NCBI GenBank assembly: GCA_029962745.1
Contig: CM057156.1
Location: 27,222,731 to 27,286,730, forward strand
DNA: 64,000 nucleotides
Origin: Echinometra lucunter
Taxonomy: Eukaryota; Echinodermata; Echinoidea; Camarodonta; Echinometridae
Reading direction: 5' to 3'
A program made the position numbers and the translations under genes. Under the pieces are notes generated by a model, which was not told where the DNA came from, ran no database searches, and saw only the letters and a program-made list of their open reading frames with translations. Positions 45,069 through 55,800 of the stretch are shown piece after piece. Numbering within the stretch: the stretch's first letter is position 1; each line of letters begins with the position of its first letter.

Positions 45069-45374
45069 TCTGTATACGAAATTATCCTCGAATTCTCGTG
45101 AACGGCAAATCATCCCCCCCCCCCCCCCAGGTGTGAGAACCTGTCTACGCCACTGCACTGAGGCATTGATGTACGGTAATACAAAAAAAAACAAAACAAA
45201 ACAAAAAAAAACCCATGCATGTGACCTTAGGTACATGCTACGTTGGGATTGTACAGAAAAGAAAATCCATTTTTTCCATTGAAGAAACATTTAATATGAC
45301 AGAGATACAAGTGTATGCGCTCGTCGGTGTAAAACACTCATCACAAATCGGAAAGAATAAAGGGTGCCAAAATA

Positions 45375-45475
45375 CCCTGGAGGCTCGTAGAGGGTCAGCG
45401 TAGCCCTCTGGATCTCGAGCGATTGACTCGCAATGTAGAGATTTCACTTCATGGGTTCGAAACCCGTGAAGCATT
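45375..45475 (+). repeat. tRNA-like sequence (possible SINE head or pseudo-tRNA)
   Basis: Contains a B-box-like GGTTCGAAACC inside a T-arm-like stem (CACTTCATGGGTTCGAAACC facing CGTGAAG), with upstream 'tagccctctgg' as a possible A box. No proper acceptor stem or anticodon arm was made out, so I do not call a functional tRNA. Confidence 0.35.
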
Positions 45476-45604
45476 CATTTTTGTTTCAGTTCGGGTTTTT
45501 TCTGTTTTTTGTTTCTTTATGTTTCATTGATTTTTTTTCATTAACGGATGTTTTCGTATGCCCCAACTTAAAGGAGAATAAAACCCAGACATTGAGTGAA
45601 TGAA

Positions 45605-45893
45605 GAAAAACTAATGTCCTTTGGCAAGATATGAATCTACATTTGCCACTCTCCACCGAGGTGTTAAGTGGGTACCCGGTAGGATGCGAAAGTCATTGTG
45701 ATTTGTTTAGCATTGTGTGCGCCTGCAAAAGGCGCCTGGCTGGAATGCTCCCCAGGGAGTGGAGAAGGTGCATCCATTGTATGAGCGGGCAAGCCTGAGT
45801 CCGATGACCGGGGTAATAATATTTCTGTAAAGCGCTTAGAGACTCTCTTGGAGATGTATTAGGCGCTATATAAATCCAGAATATTAAAAACAA
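45605..45893 (+). repeat. SINE fragment, same family as 1441-1686, 5'-truncated
   Basis: Plus-strand body 'aatgtcctttggcaaga', 'catttgccactctccacc' and 'gtgttaagtgggtaccc' matches the minus-strand copy at 1441-1686. The tRNA head is missing. The copy extends to an L2-like tail ('gcgcttagagac', 'aggcgctatataaat'). It interrupts another dispersed sequence resuming near 45894; GAAGAAAAA/GAAGAATAA flanks may be a degenerate target duplication. Confidence 0.75.
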
Positions 45894-46789
45894 GAAGAAT
45901 AAACAGTGAAAAATTGAGGAAAATCGGACAATCTGCTCAAGCGTTATGAACTTTGAAAGTTTAAGTTAATCCTTATTATAGGGATCCTTAAATTGACAAC
46001 TTTGCCAGCATCTGTGATGTCATCGTGTAAAACTTTCCGCGACTCCTAATCAGTTCTGTCTCTGAGAATTTGATGCAACATCGTTTTGGGACGTAGTTTG
46101 ACGTTTGCATCCGGGCCAGGCTTGGTTTTCTTTGTCATTTTCATGTCAATTTCCTACACTAGGAAATTGACAGTAAAGTAACTTTAAATTCTGTTTGACC
46201 AAAAAAGAAAAGAAAATCGACTCGTCAGTGAGCTAATGTAAATATTAGGGCACTGCAGTTTTGCCTCCTCTCTTAATAACAGTATCTAAAATCCATCAAT
46301 ATTGCATGCGATCATCTCAATGCACAATGTTTTATGACGTGCAAGCGCTAGCTCGCCGCAGATCGTCCATGTGCCTACGTCATCATTGGGGACCCGCTTC
46401 GCTCGCAGCCACTTCCGGGTTCTGAGAATCAGAGGGGCGTTTTCGGAAAATGTGTTTTTAGATAATTTTTTGGAATTTACAGGAGCAATAATGAACACCA
46501 CTGTCTTCTACATACTTCCCTGTTTCCATCCATACATAATTGACCCTATTCCGTGATTTTCTTTGAATTTCACCTTTAATTTAGGGGCACCGGACGTCTT
46601 TCTTAGTAAAAACTTATTGAAGATTTGAACGCTGTATCCCTAAAGCTCTTGCCTCCTGCTTCACTACATCAAACTGTAATTGTCTAGGTATCAGTAACAT
46701 GAGAATCTGTAAGTTGTTCGAAGCTTCTTGATTCTTGGGAGAGAGGTATTACAGTGTATGGCTATTTTGGGGACGTGCACTTACCAGAT
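45894..46789. other. intergenic, probably old repeat, no gene
   Basis: Sequence of MITE-like character (continuing the repeat split by the SINE) followed by unique DNA. Frames at 46286-46556 are not recognisable proteins. Confidence 0.4.
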
Positions 46790-47700
46790 GTGAAAATGGA
46801 AACATGTTAAAAGAGGGGGAATGGCACAAGAAAGAAAGGGGGCGCTAATAGATTTGAGGGAGCATTTATCGGGAGGAGAATTGCAATACATAAAACGAAA
46901 AGGCAGGAGAAAAAATGCAATACTTAAAACGAAAAGAGGCTGGAGCTTTGCAATATTTTAAAACGGAAAGAGGCACCGATAAAACTGGGCGCTCATAGAA
47001 GTGGAAATGGACACTATATAAGCAGATTCGAGAGGAGCAATCATCGTGTAAGAAACTTATTAGAAAGCAAAGTGGGCAAATTGGGTATCAAATTAAACAA
47101 AAACAAAAAAGAAACGGCACATGCCAGAATGGAAAAGGTACACTTATATGAAAACAAAAGGGTCACTTATACTTATTATTTATAAAACTTTCACAGAAAG
47201 GAAAATAGGACATATACTAAAAAGGAAAAGGGACATTTATCAGAAGAAAATAATGGCATGGATCAGATTTCAACTTGCCCAAGTGGAAATGGTAACTTAT
47301 CTGTCAAAGGTGAAAGGGAGCACTCAGCAGAAGGGGAATCGAACCGAAAATGGACAGTGAAAATGGTCACTTCATTCAATAAGGACATTCATGATTAGCG
47401 AAGTGATTGGTGCACTTCTCAGAATGAAAAAGAGCGCTATGAAAGGAAAAGGAGCGCTATGAAAAAAAGGAAAGGATCACTAATCTGCAGTGTATAAGGG
47501 GGGGGGGCTGTTGTAGGATTTGAGAAGTGCGACTCGTTCTAGGCGAAAAGGGGCACTTACTAGAAGGTGAAATGGCACTTTAAGAAATGAGCCCTTGTAT
47601 AGGAACAACAAGGGGCCACTGAACAGGTTTCAAACGAGCAATTTCATGGGTATAACAGGGGCACTTTAGGGTGCTCGGAAAAGTGGGGGCACTGTGGCTG
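46790..47700 (-). repeat. degenerate ~30-bp minisatellite, inverted relative to 43810-44360
   Basis: About 25 imperfect units with cores such as AAAAGGGGCACTTATC and 'agaaaggaaa' form the reverse complement of the GTGCCCCTTTT array 2.4 kb to the left. It lies outside the hAT-type element. Open frames across it (for example 47121-47360) are artefacts. Confidence 0.75.
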
Positions 47701-48189
47701 CCCCTGTTAGGACTGTGAGTGGTTTCTACAGAAGAGATGATTTGGTGAGTGCGGGGCACTCATGAGTATATCAACGAGCATGCAATGACTATGAGCGAGT
47801 AAGATGATAAGGAATAAGGGGAGAGGGGGGAGTGAGGGAAGGAGAGAAAGGCTGCAATGAGAAAGGGAGGGATGATTTGAGGGATTTGACAACATAATAC
47901 AAAATATATGTATTAAATGAATACATCAATTAAGAAACATGATATCGAATTGAATAATACAAAAATTAACAATATTTGAATGTAGTAGGTAATTTCAAGA
48001 AAACACATACTATGTGGGGGAATCAAGTAAAAGCTGAGCTTGTTTCGAATAAGGTCTCCATTAAAGGCACCCAGTCGTAGGCTTTCATGTGGAGTGGATC
48101 ATAATTTGCTGACACCAGACTTTGTGAAAAGCACTGGAAATACATGTACTAGAGCTACATCTCTGGAGCACAGCAAACAAGCTGTCCCA

Positions 48190-49080
48190 CCCAGTGGCGT
48201 AGCTAGGCATTATGGCGCCCGGGGTAAACAGTGACGTGAAGTGATAGCAAGGCGACAAAGAAATTAAGATTTATTTCAAATGCTTAAATTTTTCAAATGC
48301 TGTATCAAACTGGGGACGCAGTATTTAGCGAGAGGCAGAATAAACTTATACAATAGCGAGCAAAGCAACGACAACTGCACCATTATTTTTCAAATTCTGA
48401 ACCTCCTTATAAAAGGCTATTTTTAAAAAAACCCGTGATATCCTGAAAGGAAATATCATGCGAGGGAGTAAAGCGACCGAGAACTAGAAAAATGCGGCAT
48501 TTTATGACATTTTAAACCCTCAAAAACTCCTTTTCTGATGCATGTACCCTACGGATGGGGGAGGGAGCGCATATACCTTAAAGATAATGATTTTTCTTAA
48601 TTTTCTCTGGCGTCTTTTTCTCTGGCGTCTTTTGCACCCCCTCTAAAGTGCCGCCCTTATTAGATATTAGATTTCTTTGAAATGTTTAATCTTTGCAAAT
48701 GCTGTATCAGGCAACACTGGGGGAGCAGTATTTAGCAAGAGGCTGATAAAACCTACATGACATCGAGCAAAGCAACGACAATTGCATCACTATTTCTAAA
48801 ATCCTGAACCTCGTTTTAAAAGCTTGTTTAAGAACTATTATAGGGGGCGCGAAATTATGAGATTCTAAGAGGGAATGATCATGCGAGAGAGCAAAGCGAC
48901 CGAGCTTTAGAAATTTTTGCACTTTAAACCCTCAAATCTTCTATTTCTGATGCATTTACCCTGCGAATGGGGGGGGGGGGGGCGCAACATTCTTAAAAAC
49001 ATATTATTTTTCTTCATTTTCACTTTTTCTCTCTCTTTTGGCTTTTTGCGCCCCTCTCCCCCCGTACCGTAGTGTTAAAG
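48190..49080. mobile_element. dimeric ~400-bp repeat with hAT-like left end
   Basis: Starts CAGTGGCGTAGCTAGG (48192), similar to hAT-type ends. Two tandem units (about 48255-48660 and 48665-49080) share 'caaatgctgtatca', 'gcagtatttagc', 'gagcaaagcaacgaca', 'gagcaaagcgaccgag' (one mismatch) and 'gatgca(t/g)(g/t)taccct'. A degenerate right end may be 'cccgtaccgtagtg' near 49062-49075. No clear target duplication. Confidence 0.55.
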
Positions 49081-49095
49081 AGAAAGTTAAAGAAT

Positions 49096-49098
<3 letters not shown>

Positions 49099-49150
<52 letters not shown>

Positions 49151-49152
49151 GA
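49099..49152 (+). repeat. GA microsatellite
   Basis: Near-perfect GA dinucleotide run about 510 bp upstream of the ankyrin-gene start codon. A run of about 24 C follows at 49244-49269. Confidence 0.95.
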
Positions 49153-49664
49153 GAGAAGCAAAGTGGAGAAGTTGCAACTTTGCAGCTCATTGTTGTAAAA
49201 GATAAAAAATTTCACTTAAAAATGTAATAACGAAATATAACGAGCCGCCCCCCCCCCCCCCCCCCCCCCACCATCTTCCGGCCATCTGAAGCTTATCAGC
49301 CAAAGAAAATGATGTACTGAGCCTTTTACTTGTGATGTATGCCTTGAGTGTGTCTATTTCTCATCCTTATTGTAACTAATGTAAATAAAAATTTTAGCCT
49401 ACATCATTTCAATTTCCCCAATCGTCTCTCATGTAGTGCAGTTCACCATTTAGCTCAAGTGTCCCCAACAATCATCACGCATCGATATCACGGATAGCTT
49501 CATTTATTTTCGACTTGTCCAATTCGCTTTTCATAATACCTCCTCGTCTCGATGTACAGTAGAAGTACTGAAGCAACTCTTTAATTGTGATAATAATCTG
49601 TGCCACAAAGCGTATGAGATCACGGTAGACGGATAAACGCGCTTACGGAATAACTTGCACGAAG

Positions 49665-49805
49665 ATGGCGACTTCCATGGACGCCGTAGGCGTAACCAAG
49701 AAGGCATCAACTGATGGTATAATGCGAGATCTGCAAAACCAGTTGCGGACAGCTCACATTAATCTGCCAGATTTGTCAACATTAGCACAAAAGGGAGAAG
49801 AGCAG
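49665..49805 (+). CDS. ankyrin gene exon 1
   Basis: 47 codons, phase 0, donor GTAAAA. The start context GAAGATGGCGAC has a good Kozak match and resembles a YY1-type AAGATGGCG element, seen at many TATA-less metazoan promoters; I saw no TATA box upstream. Confidence 0.85.
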
Positions 49806-52800
49806 GTAAAAATTAGGGATAGCAAGAGTGTTTTTGAGATACAGTAGCTTTTTTTGTGTGTCGAATTCAACAGTTGAATGGAGTCTGGATGACGAGTGCA
49901 GTGCCAGTGCCAGGGGCAGTGCCTGTGCCTGGCTGTGCAGGCTGTGGCGTGCCAGGGGCCGGGCACGTACTAGTGGCAGTGGCGCTGGCAGTGCAGTTAG
50001 GTGGACCGGTGCGGACCAGACCGAAAAGTTCTGTCTCTAATATTCGTCGTTAGGCCTCTTATTCTGGTAGGGTCGGCACTCCTCCTTTATAGAGACAGAA
50101 GCACCCCGTAGACTTGTAATATGGTCATGGAGAAGCCGCTAAGCAAGCCGCGAAAATTCGTATTTTATGATTGTTTTTGACAATTTTCTTTTTGGCAGTG
50201 TATACAGCCACACGCGTGTGTCTTTACCTTACAGCCACACGCGTGTGGTTGTATCCACAGCATCGACATGAGGATACAGCCACACTCTGAATTCCCACTT
50301 ATACTCTGCGCCGCTACAGCTATCGCCAGTGTGTATGTATGCCCTGCACAAGCGATGTGTAAATTCATGCGACAGTGTGTTGCCAAACCCCAAAACTTGG
50401 ATCGTCAAGAAGGTTTTATCTCTTGAAATTCACTGAAATACAAACAATATTGTACTATATTGTCACCTGCTTGCTGACCAGGTGAGAATGAAGTGAAAAT
50501 ATTGTTTGTATAATAAGTGAAATGGAGAGATAAAACCTTCGTGACGATCCGAGTTTTGCAAGTCGCAACACATTCTATCGCATGAATACACATCGCTTGT
50601 GCAGTGCATACATACACACTAGCAATAGCTGTAGCGGCGCAGAGTATGGGTGGGAATTCAGAGTGTGGCTGTATCCTCATGTCGATGCTGTGGATACAAC
50701 CACACGCGTGTGGCCGTAAGGTAAAGACACACGCGTGTGGCTGTATACACTGCCTTTCTTTTTTGGGTAACAGAAGGACATTTTTGAAGGATAAAATATA
50801 TAGGTCACTGAAGCGTAACCAGCCCTTGAAATCAATGAAAAACATTAGATGCACAATTTTTTATATTTGATAAGTTAAAAACATGATTATTTGTGATATA
50901 TGTAGGACCAATCACTTTTGTGAGATAGTAATAACTTTTGAAAGGTTTAATTAGTGTAATTAAACAATTAGAAATTTCACCACAAAGGTCTCGTCAAAAT
51001 TGAAATATTAGTTCAAATCTGAAAAATATATACTTTAAGCTTTCATTTGACACCAAACTTGTGTCAAAAAGATGATTTTGAAATTTCAGGTGTCATGTCC
51101 ACTTTGGCATGGAATTGCCCCAAAGTTTACATGGAAATTTCTCCAATTCTAGGACACTTTGGACACTGGAAGTTAGGAAGTTTGTCTAATTCATAATTCT
51201 CTCTAGGTTTATTATGTAATCAAGTATAATAATGGCTAAATAAACAAAAATCAGAAATTCAGTTTAGCATCCTTACTTTCAATATGCTGTGCTGTGTCCA
51301 ACATGCTCGAAATATTGTCGTTTGACTTTGAATTTGCAGCATAAAATCAGTGAAAATTGATGTCTACTGTAGTAACACAGGGGGCTGTTTCATGAAACAG
51401 TCATAAGTCTAACTTCTTGGATATCCCATTGAAACGGGTGTTGTAGAGTTAACACACATTTCAGTGTCCATGAACTTATGACAGTTTCATGAAACGCAGC
51501 CCAGGTCGACAGGATCATTCTACAGGCAGGCAGTGTCATTTAATTTGCTGCCCTCTCGTGCTCTGAGCTCATACAAGTTAAGGCGGTGTACATACATGGT
51601 GCATTGACAGCGGAATCTATATTCGATGACTCGAGTAGAGCGTAGACGGCTCACTTTCTAAAGTGTGATCACTTAATTTCACCATACATCTGTATTGGTA
51701 ACTCGATTGAGTCTCAATTTTGTGACATTGTCTAACTTCCTCATTTTGTCTTTTAAATCATAGATAGAGGTAGGTAGTAAACAAGGATGAAATAACTTTC
51801 TGTTCTGCTTGGCCTTATGCTATTCCCTTTGTATTCCCAAACACTGAGAAGATGAGAAGTACAAATTCAGCATTATCTGAATCTGAAATGATAAAACTCA
51901 ACACTCCTAGTGGAATAAAGTGAAAACTTTCTGTCAAGAGGACTCGGGGGCAGCCACCTCTCTAGTGCCAGTAGTGAAAAATAGATATTTTCAATATATT
52001 CTTTTTTTAATACATCAGTAGGATTGGAAATTATAACACCCAGGTTGATAAACTAAGGAAGGCACCTTGCCCTCAAGAGGGCTCAGGGTCAGCACCCTTT
52101 AGTCAGGGAAAAAAATACATGAGGGCTAAGGGCAATTTGTCCCCAAAATATAAAAAATAGCCCTCTTAAGTTGCAAAAGAGCCCTTGTAAATTGCTATTA
52201 GGTTCAATACAAAATGTAATATGAAATGAACACAAGTAGGAAAATTAGCCCTCGTACAGAAAATATTATTTTAGTGTGCCTGTGGCAAAAAGTAGATACA
52301 TTTTAACTTTTTAGAAAATACATGGTTAGATCCCAAGGAGACCTCAATATAGTACATTGTAACAAAGGGGTTAGAGGAGCATTCCTCATATATTACCCAG
52401 AGACGCCAAGGTCAAAGACCAGCAATGCGTGAGGTTTCAGGCAGGGAACCGTGGCGTTGTTTACATTGTATGATATATATATGGGGATAGGCTGTGATGT
52501 AGGCATGAGAAAGAGATTTGGGGGGATGAGCAAGAGCCCCCAATGCAGGAGTCTCACGACTTGACATGTCTGATTACCAAATCAGAATGCTGCAATGATG
52601 AGTTGGACAATGCAGGCCAGACCACCATGGGGGTTTCATTTGTAACGTTTGTTTGTTTGTTTTTTCTGATCAGTAACCTTTTCCTTTTTCATTTTCATTT
52701 TCTGTTACACTTTTTAGTTAGTTGAAAAGTTCCTGTCTGAGAGTGTCGAAGTGAAAGGAGAAACAGGAGAAGTTTTGCAGAGCCAGCTCTATATTGGTAA

Positions 52801-55800
52801 GTTATTGTTGGTAAAGTGATTCTTGTAAAATACCAACCATATTTATGCTCTCTTTTCTATATACATTTTAAGGATGTTTTTGAAAGGAAGAAGTATGAGA
52901 AAGATGCTTTCTGAGATGAGTGTCATTTTCTAGACTTACATTAAAGGGAATGGAAAGTGCTACTAGTTGTGTGTACTCAATGAAATACATGTACATTTAT
53001 TAAATCATGGTTTGAAAATGTAGGCTGGCACGAGATATTTCTTGGAAGCTTTACATATATATGAAAAAATTAAAAGCAACCCTGCATAAATGTTGTATGT
53101 AAATGTTAATTTTTGTTGTAATAAAAAGTGTCACACAGTCAAGTACACACCTTGTATAATATGATTACATGATAAAGGTGTTTTTGATCTTGATCTCACA
53201 AATGGTCGCTACTAAAATTGCCCACCTTTTCATTTCACCTTCATTTCCTTATGAAGCTGCCTTCTGGGGATTTCATGATGTGATCAAAGGATTATTAGAG
53301 TCTGGAGCTGACATCAACTATCAGAATAAGAACACACTCTGGACTCCTCTCCATGCTGCTGCATTTCAAGAACATGGAAAGGTATGTGGTGGTCTTTTGT
53401 TTGTTTTGTTTTGTTTTGTTTTGTTTCACTTTGTTTTGTTTTGTTTGTTTTGGTTTGCTTTTTTTTTCTTTGCATGCAGTTTATATGTCATTTGTTATTA
53501 CTCTTAAATCCAGTGAATTGTTTGATAATGCAGCTGAGCCCCGCTCCTGATAAATGTATGAATAATTTAGTTAATTGTGAATATCTAGCTCATGTATGAT
53601 ATTACAAACACACTGAATAATTTAGGCATGTGGAGATATTTTTGTCAAACTGTTTTTTATCAAAGATAAAACAAAAAGCTAACAAGATATCACATTTCTT
53701 TTGCACAAATCCCTCTAAGACCAGTAAAATGTAACTTGATACAAACGGACATATAGAGTAGTTGACTCTCTATTTTCTTGAGTTTCATAGGGTTTTTGTT
53801 GTTGCTGTTTGTACGTTCTCTTCTTCTTTCTTTCTTTGTCTTTATGCACTCGGTCGTTCTTTTCTCTCACCTTTTTTTTGGGGGGGGGGGGGGGGGGGTA
53901 TCCTTTTTCCTGTCCATCATACTAGTTTTCATCCTTTATTTCCTCATGTCTTGCTCCATTTCTTTCCTTTTCCATTTTTTTTTCTTTTTTTCCATTTCCC
54001 CTTTTTCTTTCCTCTCTGTGTTTTATCCTACAATCATATCTTCCTCTTTCCTCCTTTTCCACATATGGTAGGTTGTAATGTTGTTACTACAGCATGGAGC
54101 TCAGCCTGAATTACCTGATATGGAAGGAAGGTAAGCATATCATTTTCTCTTTTGTTTATTTTAGGTAGGTTCCTTTTGGATTGAAGGATATTGAAGTAAT
54201 AAATATAACATGACTATACATCTATAACAATTCCATACAGCAGGTGCAAAGCTGAATTGTCCTTGATCTTTTTTTTTCTGTTTTTTGTTTTTTAACAGGA
54301 ATGAGCTTTAAGAAAATATGAAATCAGGTTTTGATAGATTATCATACTAAATTATTATTAAAAACGAAGGAGAGGAGCATACAATAATATAGGATATGAG
54401 AGCTGTCATTCATTAGCAGCCATCAGCATGCATTTAATGAATTTTAAGATGTAAATTCTGCTAAGCTCATTATTCCATGTATCTTTGATTTTGCAGAACA
54501 CCGACAGATTTTGCTTCAGCATCCAGCAAGATTTGGGCTCACTTTGCTTCTCTAGGCTGTCCACGCTCATCAAAACAAGATCTCATTGCTAAGGGAATCA
54601 TCAAAAAGGTATCGAAAATCACAGTCATATCCTTTTTCCTTCTTTGTTTCTTTCCAAAAGCAAAATAGATGCTATTTGATATTCCCACCATTTCTTCTCT
54701 CTCCCTTGTATCTGGTATTTCCAATATTGTTATTAATACTTGAGAACACAAGGGTAATCTTGTGTATTTATGGATGATTATACTTGATTGAATCATGTGC
54801 ATGCTGGGAAGAGGGGGAAGAGGGTATTGATCACTTACATATTGCATTATTGAGTCTAGATAAACAATGAGCACTAGGTTCATGTGACCGGTAATTTGTC
54901 AGATACATATTGTAATTTTTTTTCTTCTTGTGAAAGATCACTGGGAATGATAGTCGACCTGGAAGTGGTGCGCGACCAGGGAGTGGATCTCGACCAGACA
55001 GTGGGACCAGAGTAGTATCTGGAATCAGAATGGTAAATATCACCATAGAGTTGTTGCACATCAGTGAAGCAGAATGGGAAGCAGTCTATTGAATGAATCA
55101 ATAAATGAAGGGGAAAAAACACCAGTATTGAAGATGGTCTTTGATATTTGTATGGATATGGATGATACTTGATTATTATTCTTTATCTGAACTCTTTTGA
55201 AGTAACTTTAAAATTTAAAAAAGCATGATTGAAGGAAAGTTTAGGGCAGTTTTTAGATATGTGATAGATATCTCTCTAATTGGAAAACATGCCATTGCTG
55301 GTTTGATAAGTTTGACTTTTGGATATTTTTTTTTCTTCTTCTTCTTCTTCTCAAGGCATCATACTCAAGACCAGAATCAGCATATGCCATCAGACAAGAT
55401 CCATTCTCCAAGAGAAAAAGTAACAATTGTAAGTATATAGTTACACAGTTGAATTATGTGATGGATTGTCTCCCTGTTTCAAAACAAAACATTTATCTTC
55501 ATCCACATATTGTGAGTTATTATAAAGGTAGTCTCTCCCTTTTGCAAATTCCTAAAATTGTGTGTGGGTCAGTAATATATACACAGCAATAATGTGCAAA
55601 AATCTGACAGTTTTGATTTCTGTAAAACTTTTTGTAAGAAACAAGCTAAAGAAAGTATTGATTTCTTTTGAAACATGAAGTGGATTATCTTACAGCTAGC
55701 TAATGATATGAGTTTAAATCCTAACAGTTGATCCATTTCTACTCTGGTCAATTACTGATTTTGGTAAGGTGTAAAATTTGGAAAAATGCTCTGATTTAAA

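Larger units (their letters stand above)
43224..45155. mobile_element. hAT-type element with 8-bp target duplication
   Basis: The left end is CAGGGGCGTAGACAGC and the right end, reverse-complemented, CAGTGGCGTAGACAGG. Exact 8-bp direct repeats CACTGAGG flank it (43216-43223 and 45156-45163). Short CAG-G ends and an 8-bp duplication define hAT. At 1932 bp it has no transposase frame. The interior is ATT/AAT and ATC microsatellites, a two-copy 'tttggggtaatttcggcgcc' repeat, a degenerate minisatellite and a GT run. It is therefore a nonautonomous element that carries satellite-like cargo. Confidence 0.9.

Noticed and set aside
44903..45136. Cys/Val-rich frame resembling a small cysteine-rich protein
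   Set aside because: Translation of a GT microsatellite inside the hAT-type element.
45375..45475. Functional tRNA gene
   Set aside because: Only a T-arm-like segment is convincing; acceptor and anticodon arms are not.
47121..47360. 79-codon plus-strand frame
   Set aside because: Lies in the degenerate purine-rich minisatellite array.
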